A stretch of DNA of 64,000 bases from Amycolatopsis marina (lineage in GTDB: Bacteria; Actinomycetota; Actinomycetes; Mycobacteriales; Pseudonocardiaceae): positions 186,001 to 250,000 of the forward strand of contig NZ_FOKG01000009.1 in NCBI RefSeq assembly GCF_900111885.1, in the 5' to 3' direction. The stretch's first letter is position 1, and each line of letters opens with the position of its first letter. Shown one piece after another: positions 29,252-36,519 of the stretch. Below the pieces are notes generated by a model. It had not been told where the DNA came from. It did not search any database and saw nothing but the letters and a program-made list of their open reading frames with translations. Made by a program: the position numbers and the translations under genes.

Positions 29252-30508
29252 TCAGTTCGGTGCCGTCACCGGTTCCTCCTCACTGCTCGGCAGGTCGCGC
29301 ATCGATCGCAGGGGTGAAAAGAGCACCCAGAGCACGGCGAGCGACATTCCCGCGGTCGCGACCCAGACCCCGCCCCGGACACCGAGCCACTCGCCGAGCA
29401 CGCCGCCCAGCAGGCTGCCCAGTGGCATCGCGCCCCAGACGACACTGCGCACGCTCGCGTTCATCCGCCCGAGCAGCCGGTCGGGACAGATGGCCTGCCG
29501 GAAGCTCACCTGCGCGACGTTGTAGACGATGATGCCGTAACTGACGATCACCAGACCGGCCACGGCGATCCCGACCCGCCAGCCCGGTACGGCCAGTGGC
29601 ACGAGCAGCTGAGCGGGCCAGGTCACCAACGGCACCAGCCACACCGCCCTGGCCTGACCGATCCGGCGGCTCCACCAGGACGCGGTGAACGCCCCGAGGA
29701 TGCCGCCGACGCCACTGATCGCCAGTACGAGGCCGACACCCGCCGCGGGCAGGCCCAGTTCCCTGGTCAGGAACAACACCTGGAGTGCGGCGTACGCGCC
29801 ACCCGCGAAGTTCCCGGTCGCGGTGCAGAGGGTGATCGCGCGCAGCGTCGTGTTGCCGAACACGAAGCGCAGGCCCTCGGCGATCTCCGCCCGCAGGTTC
29901 CTGTGCGCGGCCCGCTCCGGCGTGGGTTCCTGCACCCGGATGCGGAGCAGCAACGCCGCCGATGCCAGATAGCCGATCCCTGCCGCGAGCACGGCGTTCG
30001 CCGCCCCGGCGAGCTGGGCGAGCGCGCCGCCGATCCCTGGCCCCGTCACGTGCGCCACCGACTGGCTCGCCTGCAGCTTGGCGTTGCCTTCCACCAGATT
30101 GACGCGGCCGACCAGGAACGGCAGATAGGACTGGTAGGCGACGTCGAAGAACAGCGTGCACACGCCGACCAGCAGGGCCACGACCAGCAACTGGGTCAGG
30201 GTCAGCACACCGGCCCACCAGGCGAACGGCACACTGAGCAACAGCAGACCGCGCGCGAGGTCCGCGCCCACCATGAGCGGTTTGCGGCGCATCCGGTCCA
30301 CCCACACACCAGCTGGCAGGCCGATCAGCAGGAAGGCCGCGTGCTCCGCGGCGGTGAGCAGCCCCATCTCGAACGGATTCGCCGCGAGCACGGTCACGGC
30401 CAGCAGTTGCAGGACCGTGATGCTGACGAAGGTGCTGAACTGGCTGACGGTGTCGCCGGCCCACAACCGGCGGAAATCGCGGTGGAACCACAGGGAGTCT
30501 CGGGCCAT
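29252..30508 (-). CDS. MFS transporter (efflux type)
   Basis: 418-aa protein with about 12 transmembrane helices and the motif-A-like loop GLPAGVWVDRMRRKPLMVGADLARG after helix 2. It most resembles the MFS_3/enterobactin-exporter-like drug efflux group (AQSVAHVTGPGIGGALAQ region, R-LLGRMNASVRSVVWG). ATG 30508 (MARDSLWFHRDFRRLWAGD) is chosen; a start 14 codons upstream would lie in the operator. The divergent ArsR-like gene probably represses it. Substrate unknown. Confidence 0.9.
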   Translation of the reverse strand: MARDSLWFHRDFRRLWAGDTVSQFSTFVSITVLQLLAVTVLAANPFEMGLLTAAEHAAFLLIGLPAGVWVDRMRRKPLMVGADLARGLLLLSVPFAWWAGVLTLTQLLVVALLVGVCTLFFDVAYQSYLPFLVGRVNLVEGNAKLQASQSVAHVTGPGIGGALAQLAGAANAVLAAGIGYLASAALLLRIRVQEPTPERAAHRNLRAEIAEGLRFVFGNTTLRAITLCTATGNFAGGAYAALQVLFLTRELGLPAAGVGLVLAISGVGGILGAFTASWWSRRIGQARAVWLVPLVTWPAQLLVPLAVPGWRVGIAVAGLVIVSYGIIVYNVAQVSFRQAICPDRLLGRMNASVRSVVWGAMPLGSLLGGVLGEWLGVRGGVWVATAGMSLAVLWVLFSPLRSMRDLPSSEEEPVTAPN

Positions 30509-30527
30509 GAGTGGAGATGATGGAGTA

Positions 30528-30551
30528 AGTGATTGGAAAGTGTCAATCACT
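30528..30551. promoter_or_regulatory. Candidate operator between MFS gene and ArsR-like regulator
   Basis: AGTGATTG (30528-30535) and CAATCACT (30544-30551) form an 8-bp perfect inverted repeat with an 8-nt spacer. It occupies the centre of the 63-bp divergent region, where a winged-helix dimer would control both genes. Confidence 0.75.
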
Positions 30552-30571
30552 CACCGTCGTAGGCTGGGCGG

Positions 30572-31075
30572 GTGACGGCAGAGCGACGGAAGGCGACCGA
30601 GGCCGAGGCGAACGCGCTGGCCTCCGGAATACGTCTGCGCATCATCCGGTTGACCTTCACGGAGGCGCTGACGAACAAGGAACTGGCGCAGCGGCTGGGT
30701 CGTGATCCCGCGACGACCCTGCACCACGTCCGCAAGCTGGTGGATACCGGATTCCTCAGGGCACTACCCGCACGGAAGGGCACGCGGGGCGCCAGGGAGA
30801 TTCCCTACCTGTCCACGGGCCTGTCCTGGGAACTCGACGACGCCGGGGTGACCCCGGGCGTTTCCGAGGCGGTTCTCGAGGCCTATCTCGCCGAGGTCGC
30901 CGAGGTCGGACCCGACGCACTGCGGCAGAGCAGGCTCGTGCTGCAACTGCACCCGGCGGAGCACGCCGAGTTCGAACGCAGGCTCTACGACCTGCTCGAG
31001 GAGTTCAAGAACCGCTCGCCGCAGCCGGGCGAACCGAGCGTGGCCGTGTACACGGTGCTCTACCCCAGCCGGTGA
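30572..31075 (+). CDS. ArsR-like winged-helix transcriptional regulator
   Basis: 167 aa from GTG 30572. An N-terminal winged helix-turn-helix of the ArsR type is visible: ANALASGIRLRIIRLTFTEALTNKELAQRLGRDPATTLHHVRKLVDTGFLR (about residues 13-63). A C-terminal part of about 90 residues ends with LYDLLEEFKNRS...VYTVLYPSR, probably for ligand binding or dimerisation. No metal-binding CxC is seen, so it is not a classical metal sensor. Divergent from the MFS exporter; an inverted repeat between them is the probable operator. Confidence 0.88.
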   Translation: MTAERRKATEAEANALASGIRLRIIRLTFTEALTNKELAQRLGRDPATTLHHVRKLVDTGFLRALPARKGTRGAREIPYLSTGLSWELDDAGVTPGVSEAVLEAYLAEVAEVGPDALRQSRLVLQLHPAEHAEFERRLYDLLEEFKNRSPQPGEPSVAVYTVLYPSR

Positions 31076-31129
31076 CGGCCGCATAACTCGTTCGGTGTTC
31101 CGGGCGAATCGTGGGACGATGGAAGGACG

Positions 31130-32563
31130 ATGACAGAACTGACACACAATGATCTGCTCGACGAAGAGCTGTCGACCGGTGAGCTGGAGCTCGAGGACCG
31201 CGCGTCACTTCGCAGGGTCGCGGGGCTGTCCACCGAACTGGACGACGTCACAGAGGTCGAGTACCGAAAACTCCGGCTGGAGCGCGTTGTGCTCGTCGGG
31301 GTGTGGACCGAGGGCACCGCTGCCCAGTCCGAGGCCTCGCTCGCCGAGCTGGCCCGGCTCGCCGAGACCGCCGGGTCCGAGGTATTGGAAGGGCTGGTCC
31401 AGCGCAGGCAGCGCCCGGACCCGGCTACTTACATCGGCTCCGGCAAGGTGCTGGAGCTGGCGGACATCGTGCGCGCCACAGGGGCGGACACGGTGATCTG
31501 CGATGGTGAACTCTCACCTGGGCAGCTACGCCAGCTGGAGGCGAAACTCAAGGTCAAGGTGGTCGACCGCACCGCCCTGATCCTGGACATCTTCGCCCAG
31601 CACGCCCGGTCACGGGAGGGCAAGGCGCAGGTCGAGCTGGCCCAGCTGCAGTACCTCATTCCCCGCCTGCGGGGCTGGGGTGAATCGCTGTCCCGGCAGG
31701 CCGGTGGCCGGGCCGGAGGCGGCAACGGTGGTGTGGGTCTGCGTGGTCCCGGTGAGACGAAGCTGGAGACCGACCGGCGCCGCATCAGCAAGCGCCTGTC
31801 CAAGCTGCGCAGAGAGATCGCGTCCATGGACACGATCAGGGAAACCAAGCGCGGGCGCAGGGTGGCCAACGAGGTGCCGAGCGTGGCGATCGTGGGCTAC
31901 ACCAACGCGGGCAAGTCCAGCCTGCTGAACGCCATCACCGGCGCCGGTGTACTCGTGGAGGACGCACTCTTCGCGACGCTGGACCCGACCACTCGGCGGG
32001 CCGAGACGCCGGACGGCCACACGTACACGCTCACCGACACGGTGGGGTTCGTCCGGCACCTGCCGCACCAGCTGGTGGACGCGTTCCGCTCGACGCTGGA
32101 CGAGGCGGCCGACGCCGATCTGCTGGTGCACGTGGTGGACGGCTCTGATCCGGCTCCCGAGGAGCAGGTCAACGCCGTGCGCGAGGTGCTCGCCGAGATC
32201 ACCCAGCGCCGGTCCGAGCCGTTGCCCCAGGAACTCCTGGTGATCAACAAGGCGGACATCGCCGACGAGCTCTCACTCGCCCGGCTTCGTAACCTGCTGC
32301 CAGGGGCCGTGGTGGTCTCGGCGGGTACCGGTGCGGGCGTGGAGGAACTGGTCGCCGCGATCGCCGAACGCCTGCCGCGGCCACAGGTCGTGATCGACGC
32401 GATGGTGCCGTACACCAGGGGCGAACTCGTGGCGCGAACGCACGCCGACGGCGAGGTGGTCTCCGAGGAGCACGTGGCGGAGGGCACCAGGCTGCGCGCT
32501 CGCGTGCACCCGGACCTCGCCGCCGCGCTCGAGCAGTACGCGACCAACGGTTCCGCGCACTGA
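31130..32563 (+). CDS. hflX: GTPase HflX
   Basis: Ribosome-associated GTPase that splits stalled or stressed 70S ribosomes. 477 aa. N-terminal HflX domain with RRQRPDPATYIGSGKVLEL; a Gly-rich linker (RQAGGRAGGGNGGVGLRGPGETKLETDRRRI); G1 GYTNAGKSSLLNA; G3 DTVGFVRHLPHQLVDAFRSTL; G4 NKAD; C-terminal domain to residue 477. ATG 31130. The stop is included in a 19-bp segment that is repeated 165 bp downstream. Confidence 0.96.
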   Translation: MTELTHNDLLDEELSTGELELEDRASLRRVAGLSTELDDVTEVEYRKLRLERVVLVGVWTEGTAAQSEASLAELARLAETAGSEVLEGLVQRRQRPDPATYIGSGKVLELADIVRATGADTVICDGELSPGQLRQLEAKLKVKVVDRTALILDIFAQHARSREGKAQVELAQLQYLIPRLRGWGESLSRQAGGRAGGGNGGVGLRGPGETKLETDRRRISKRLSKLRREIASMDTIRETKRGRRVANEVPSVAIVGYTNAGKSSLLNAITGAGVLVEDALFATLDPTTRRAETPDGHTYTLTDTVGFVRHLPHQLVDAFRSTLDEAADADLLVHVVDGSDPAPEEQVNAVREVLAEITQRRSEPLPQELLVINKADIADELSLARLRNLLPGAVVVSAGTGAGVEELVAAIAERLPRPQVVIDAMVPYTRGELVARTHADGEVVSEEHVAEGTRLRARVHPDLAAALEQYATNGSAH

Positions 32564-32728
32564 GCTTGTAGGTAAACGCGCGTCACGACCGACTCGGCGG
32601 GGCTCGGACTCACCCGCGATAGTCACCCCACGGGTCAGGCGCCCCGCCTAGCCGCTCGTGGGCTTCGCCGTGCGCGTTTTCCAGGGCACGGCCGCGTACC
32701 TCCGTTCAGCAACGGTCCCGCGCACTGA
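32545..32728 (+). repeat. Repeat of the hflX 3' end flanking a repeat element
   Basis: CAACGGTTCCGCGCACTGA, the last codons and stop of hflX (32545-32563), recurs at 32710-32728 with one change (T to C). The two copies bracket the 106-bp family B element. This may be a duplication generated when the element arrived. Confidence 0.7.
32574..32679. repeat. Intergenic repeat family B, copy 2 (106 bp)
   Basis: Starts AAACGCGCGTC and ends GTGCGCGTTT. It has the same length, order and inner GGCGGGGC/GCCCCGCC pair as 12708-12813. It shares long identical stretches with that copy, such as CTCGGCGGGGCTCGGACTCA and CCGCTCGTGGGCTTCGCCG. It is immediately downstream of hflX. Confidence 0.85.
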
Positions 32729-32781
32729 CCGAGCGGGGGTCGGTGCCGCACCATGGCGACGGCGCTCAGTAGCGTGGAGCC

Positions 32782-33885
32782 GTGATCAGGCTCAGCGGGG
32801 CAGGGGTTTTCCGGAACGTCGCGGTGACGGTCGCGCTGCTGGCGGTACTGCATTCCGTGCTGCTGTGCCCGGCCGCCAGTGCGGCGGATGTGCCCGCTCC
32901 GGAACCGGTCTGTGCCATCTCGGACGAGCGGCTCGGTGAACTTTCCGGCCTGGCCGCCGATGACGAGCACTGGTACGCGGTGAACGACGGCGGCACGCGG
33001 ATCGAGATTTTCGTGCTGAACCGGGACTGCTCGGTCCAGCGGACGATCTCCGATCCCACCGATCCCTACGACGTGGAGGACATGGCCCGAGCCGAGGACG
33101 GAACTCTCTGGCTGGCCGACACCGGGGACAACCGCAAGCAGCGGGACACGGTCGCGCTGCACGAGGTCCGCCCCGACGGCGGGGCGACCCTCTACCGGTT
33201 GACCTACCCGGATGGCCCGCACGACGCGGAGGCGCTGCTGCTGGACCGCGCCGGTGTCCCGTACGTGATCACCAAGAACGTGCTCGGCATCTCCGAGGTC
33301 TACCGCCCTACCGGGCCCTTGAGTAGTCCCGGCCCGACCCCACTGGAGAACGTCGGCTCGCTGCGCCTCGAATCGACCGACACGCAGGGCGGGCCCGTCG
33401 GAGCCACTGGCTCGGTGCTTGTCACGGGAGGCGCCGTGAGCGCCGACGGCACGGTGATCGCCCTGCGCACCTACACCGATGCGTACCTCTACCGGGTGCC
33501 GGACGGGGACATCCCGGCCGCACTGCGGAGCGCACCGGTCCGGGTGCCGCTGGCGGACGAGAACCAGGGTGAGGCCATCGCTTTCACCCCCGACGGCTCC
33601 CTGCTCTCCGCCAGCGAGGGCACCGGAGAACCCGTGCGGTCCGTTCCTGGTGCCACCGGGCTCGTACCCGCGGGAGACAACGGATCGGCGCCGGAGGGTG
33701 CCTCGGCCGCGGGTGACGGTTCGGAACCAGGCGAGGCCGCGCCCTCAGCGCCCACCGCGCCCTCAGCGCCCTCTTCGGACTCGTCAGGACTGCCGGTACT
33801 GCCCGGGATCGCCATCGCCGTCGTCGTGGCCGCGGTGACGGTACTCGGCACAGGCAAGCTCGTCCGGCGCCGGAAGCGGCGCTGA
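32782..33885 (+). CDS. Secreted, C-terminally anchored beta-propeller-like protein (Rv2721c-like)
   Basis: 367-aa envelope protein from GTG 32782 (GGAG upstream). Signal peptide with VTVALLAVLHSVLLCPAASAA; then about 240 residues with propeller-like blades (ELSGLAADDEHWYAVNDGG, EDMARAEDGTLWLADTGDN, GEAIAFTPDGSLLSASEG); then an Ala/Pro/Ser-rich linker (about 290-330); then a transmembrane helix (GIAIAVVVAAVTVLGTG) and a basic RRRKRR tail. It is therefore a cell-surface domain held by a C-terminal anchor. Mycobacteria have a comparable gene, Rv2721c, next to lexA. Function unknown. It is convergent with lexA. Confidence 0.82.
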   Translation: MIRLSGAGVFRNVAVTVALLAVLHSVLLCPAASAADVPAPEPVCAISDERLGELSGLAADDEHWYAVNDGGTRIEIFVLNRDCSVQRTISDPTDPYDVEDMARAEDGTLWLADTGDNRKQRDTVALHEVRPDGGATLYRLTYPDGPHDAEALLLDRAGVPYVITKNVLGISEVYRPTGPLSSPGPTPLENVGSLRLESTDTQGGPVGATGSVLVTGGAVSADGTVIALRTYTDAYLYRVPDGDIPAALRSAPVRVPLADENQGEAIAFTPDGSLLSASEGTGEPVRSVPGATGLVPAGDNGSAPEGASAAGDGSEPGEAAPSAPTAPSAPSSDSSGLPVLPGIAIAVVVAAVTVLGTGKLVRRRKRR

Positions 33886-33922
33886 GATCTGGACCGCCGC
33901 GATGTAGACCGCCGAGAGCCGG

Positions 33923-34744
33923 TCAGAGTCTACGCAGCACTGCGACCACCTTGCCGAGGATGCTCGCCTCGTCGCCCGCGATCGGTTCGTATGCCTCGTT
34001 CTGCGGCATCAGCCAGACGTGCCCGTCCTTGCGTTTGAACGTCTTCACTGTCGCCTCGCCGTCGATCATGGCGGCGACGATCTCGCCGTTGTCCGCGGTC
34101 GGCTGCTGCCGGACCACGACCCAGTCGCCGTCGGTGATGGCCGCATCGACCATCGAGTCACCGGCGACGCGCAGCAGGAACACGTCGCCTTCGCCGACGA
34201 TGTCCTTCGGTAGGGGGAAGACGTCCTCGATCGCCTGCTCGGCCAGCACCGGCCCACCTGCGGCGATCCGGCCGACCAGCGGCACGTACGCCGGCTTGGG
34301 TAACTGATCGAGCTGCTCGGCGGCCGCTGTGACGGCCGCCGGATCCACCGCCGCGGTCAGCACGCCGACAGCTCGCGGACGGTTCGCGTCCCGGCGCAGG
34401 TACCCCTTGCGCTGCAGAGCGCGCAGCTGATGCGACACCGATGACGTCGAGTTCAGCCCGACGGCCTCGCCGATCTCCCGGACGCTGGGCGGGTAGCCGA
34501 ACCGCTCCACCCAAGCCCGGATGACCTCAAGCACCTGCTCCTGACGGGGGGTGAGCTGGTCGTCGGCATCCTCCCCCTCGTGCAGGGCGTGCACGGCGGC
34601 TACCGCGTCCAGGCCGTCCGGCGCGTCGGGGATGCCCGAGCCGCCCAGTCGGGCCGAGTCGGCTTTGGCCTTGCGAGATCGCGTGGCACCGCCTGCCTTT
34701 CCGGCCGGCTCCTTCTTGGTCTGCCGTGTCGTCTCGCGTGCCAC
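33923..34744 (-). CDS. lexA: SOS repressor LexA
   Basis: Represses damage-inducible genes and self-cleaves on activated RecA. 273 aa; longer than E. coli LexA because of a basic, Lys/Arg-rich N-terminal tail of about 60 residues, common in actinobacteria. Winged [36 protein letters not shown] at about 64-97. Cleavage site Ala162-Gly163 in GRIAAGGP; catalytic Ser197 in GDSMVDA and Lys234 in [11 protein letters not shown] 34744. The 425-bp upstream region holds a repeat element and two SOS-like boxes, so it is likely autoregulated. Confidence 0.98.
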   Translation of the reverse strand: MARETTRQTKKEPAGKAGGATRSRKAKADSARLGGSGIPDAPDGLDAVAAVHALHEGEDADDQLTPRQEQVLEVIRAWVERFGYPPSVREIGEAVGLNSTSSVSHQLRALQRKGYLRRDANRPRAVGVLTAAVDPAAVTAAAEQLDQLPKPAYVPLVGRIAAGGPVLAEQAIEDVFPLPKDIVGEGDVFLLRVAGDSMVDAAITDGDWVVVRQQPTADNGEIVAAMIDGEATVKTFKRKDGHVWLMPQNEAYEPIAGDEASILGKVVAVLRRL

Positions 34745-34810
34745 CGTGCTTCCTCCAGGACATCGAAGTTCGTTGTCGCGGTTGCCACCGCGGTGTCTAA
34801 TTCAAAACTC

Positions 34811-34912
34811 GGGTTGTTCACCGCTGACGCGCGGTCCTGCATGGACCTCACCAGCAGCCGGCAGCCACGACCACCCTCTGGGTGGCCCCGTCTGCCGACT
34901 TGTGAACAACCC
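34811..34912. repeat. Intergenic repeat family C, copy 1, inverted ends
   Basis: Perfect 11-bp terminal inverted repeats, GGGTTGTTCAC (34811-34821) and GTGAACAACCC (34902-34912), enclose 80 bp with an inner CGGCAGCCACG segment. It lies between the lexA start and its SOS boxes, so it would be in the lexA 5' leader if transcription starts near those boxes. Related copy: 61894-62030. Confidence 0.85.
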
Positions 34913-34984
34913 TCGCCGTCGTGTGCCGACTCGTGCGTTGTTGATCTGTGTCGATATCGACGTTAGCCCTCCACCAGGGGATTT

Positions 34985-35000
34985 TCAAACATCTGTTCGA
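34985..35000. promoter_or_regulatory. SOS-box-like site, lexA-proximal
   Basis: TCAAACATCTGTTCGA fits CGAAC-N4-GTTCG with one mismatch in the left half. It lies in the divergent region between lexA and the LysM gene, nearer lexA, and suits LexA autoregulation. Confidence 0.6.
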
Positions 35001-35064
35001 ACGACACGCCGCGAGTGCTCGATTTTGTCGGACCGGGGTGGTACACATTCGCACGGGCGTTCGA

Positions 35065-35080
35065 TAGAACGGATGTTCGA
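35065..35080. promoter_or_regulatory. SOS box of the divergent LysM gene
   Basis: TAGAACGGATGTTCGA matches the SOS consensus with one mismatch. It is 90 bp upstream of the LysM gene and 65 bp from the other site. In mycobacteria the lexA-divergent LysM gene is DNA-damage-induced. Confidence 0.7.
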
Positions 35081-35169
35081 GTCCGGTCCGCCGAGGGCGG
35101 TCGGGCGAGCGACAGCCGGACGGTCACTGTCATGTCGAGCGCGGAGTTGAACCTGGAGGAGGTTCCGTC

Positions 35170-35694
35170 ATGTCGGTTCTCGTGCACGGTGCGCGCCCGA
35201 GTCGTCAGAGTCGTCAGAGTCGTGTCCCCGTAACTGATCGTGGGCGCCGCCCGGTCTTCGAACCGTCACCTTCCGGACTGCGGAGCACGCACCGGCATCG
35301 TGACGAGGTGCGCAGGCCGCCGACCAGGGCGCGAGTGGTAGCCGGTTACGCCCGTACGGCGCCCGCCACCTGCGCGCCGGGGCGACGCGACGCGGTGCGC
35401 TGGCCGTTGCTGGTCGCGCTCGCGGTCGGCTCGGCACTGCTGGTCGTCGTGCTTGGTCTGTTCGCCGGACGAATGGCGCAGGCGGACGCCCCCGTGCCGG
35501 AGCAGACCACCCTGGTATCCGTCGGGGCGGGGGAGACGCTGGCGGACCTGGCTGCGCGGTACGCGCCCGCCAGTGACACCGCGACGGTGGTGGACCGGAT
35601 CCGCAGCCTCAACGACCTCGAGAGCTCCGCCGTTCCGGCAGGACTACCGCTGGCTGTGCCGTACCAGCCCGGCCTGGCTCCGGCCTCGCCATAA
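35170..35694 (+). CDS. LysM membrane protein, probable SOS cell-division inhibitor (Rv2719c/ChiZ-like)
   Basis: 174-aa protein with a basic, Arg-rich N-terminal cytoplasmic region, one transmembrane helix (LLVALAVGSALLVVVLGLFAG, about 78-98) and an extracellular LysM domain (LVSVGAGETLADLAARYAPASD...IRSLNDLESSAVPAGLPLAVP). ATG 35170 has GGAGGAGG. The architecture and the position divergent from lexA match Rv2719c, which is induced by damage and inhibits division. The role here is therefore inferred as an SOS division checkpoint. The Arg-rich N-terminus (RQSRQSR) is repetitive. Confidence 0.85.
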   Translation: MSVLVHGARPSRQSRQSRVPVTDRGRRPVFEPSPSGLRSTHRHRDEVRRPPTRARVVAGYARTAPATCAPGRRDAVRWPLLVALAVGSALLVVVLGLFAGRMAQADAPVPEQTTLVSVGAGETLADLAARYAPASDTATVVDRIRSLNDLESSAVPAGLPLAVPYQPGLAPASP

Positions 35695-35787
35695 CCCATC
35701 CACGCTCCATGCGCACGCTCTGGACACGCTCGTGTTCACCCAGTTGAGGCGCTTGCGCGCCCAGGGGACGCGATCTACAGTCAACCC

Positions 35788-35797
35788 CTATATGTAG
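35788..35797. promoter_or_regulatory. Candidate NrdR box before nrdR-nrdJ
   Basis: CTATATGTAG is a near-palindromic AT-rich core like the NrdR-box centre (CTATATATAG) and lies 185 bp upstream of nrdR. NrdR sites usually come as a pair; no convincing second site at the expected spacing was found. Confidence 0.45.
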
Positions 35798-35815
35798 TAG
35801 TTACATGCCTGTAGT

Positions 35816-35888
35816 TGGTCCACAGGTTGGGGTAGAATCTGGAGTAGTTGTCCACAGCTTTGCCGGGTTTGCCCACCGGCTGTCCACA
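35816..35888 (+). promoter_or_regulatory. Three DnaA-box-like nonamers before nrdR-nrdJ
   Basis: TGGTCCACA (35816-35824), TTGTCCACA (35848-35856) and CTGTCCACA (35880-35888) match or nearly match the high-GC actinobacterial DnaA box TTGTCCACA. All are on one strand at 32-bp intervals, about three helical turns. They lie 94-166 bp upstream of nrdR. DnaA control of nucleotide-reduction genes is known in other bacteria; here it is inferred. Confidence 0.55.
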
Positions 35889-35981
35889 TGTCGATCACCA
35901 GCCCGGTTCCGTGCCGGCCGGGTCGCCGCGGGTAGCCATGGGAGTCGGCAGAGGCGGCTGGAGAGGTAGGTGAGGCGACGG

Positions 35982-36509
35982 ATGCGGTGCCCGTTCTGTC
36001 GTCACGTGGATTCCCGGGTAGTCGACTCCCGAGAGGTGGACGAGGGCCAGGCGATTCGCCGGCGCCGTTCGTGCTCGGAGTGCGGCCGTCGGTTCACCAC
36101 ATCGGAGCAGATGGTGCTCGCCGTGGTGAAGCGGTCCGGGGTCACCGAACAGTTCAGCAGGGACAAAGTGGTTCGGGGAGTGCGCCGCGCCTGTCAGGGA
36201 CGGCCGGTCGACGACGATGCCCTCCAGCAACTCGCGCAGCGGGTGGAGGAGTCGATCCGGTCCGCCGGGGTCGCGGAAATTCCGAGCCACGAAGTGGGGC
36301 TGGCCATTCTCGGGCCGCTCCGCGAGCTCGACGGGGTCGCGTACCTGCGCTTCGCGAGCGTCTACCGCTCCTTCTCCTCGATCGAGGACTTCGAAAAGGA
36401 GATCGCGGGCCTACGTGAAGCGATGGCGAGCACGGTTGGTCCGGCCGACTCGGACGAGAGCGAACGAAGCGCGGGCGGCGACGAACGCCGCCACCCCGCG
36501 CAGGAGTGA
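35982..36509 (+). CDS. nrdR: Transcriptional repressor NrdR
   Basis: ATP/dATP-sensing repressor of ribonucleotide reductase genes. 175 aa. Zinc ribbon Cys3, Cys6, Cys31 and Cys34 (MRCPFC...SCSECG) followed by the ATP-cone ([29 protein letters not shown]). ATG 35982 is chosen because NrdR proteins start MRCPFC; GTG 35970 with a GAGAGG site is an alternative. The acidic C-terminal tail after residue 145 is not conserved. nrdJ follows after ten bases, so the repressor and its target are co-transcribed. Confidence 0.97.
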   Translation: MRCPFCRHVDSRVVDSREVDEGQAIRRRRSCSECGRRFTTSEQMVLAVVKRSGVTEQFSRDKVVRGVRRACQGRPVDDDALQQLAQRVEESIRSAGVAEIPSHEVGLAILGPLRELDGVAYLRFASVYRSFSSIEDFEKEIAGLREAMASTVGPADSDESERSAGGDERRHPAQE

Positions 36510-36519
36510 GGGGAGACCC

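Noticed and set aside
32564..32781. Truncated transposase associated with the 106-bp repeats
   Set aside because: No open frame with transposase motifs is present in or near either copy, so the elements are non-autonomous or not transposons.
35695..35981. Cobalamin riboswitch upstream of the class II ribonucleotide reductase
   Set aside because: No B12-box-like sequence or the expected long structured leader was recognised before nrdR; control by NrdR is the more likely mode.
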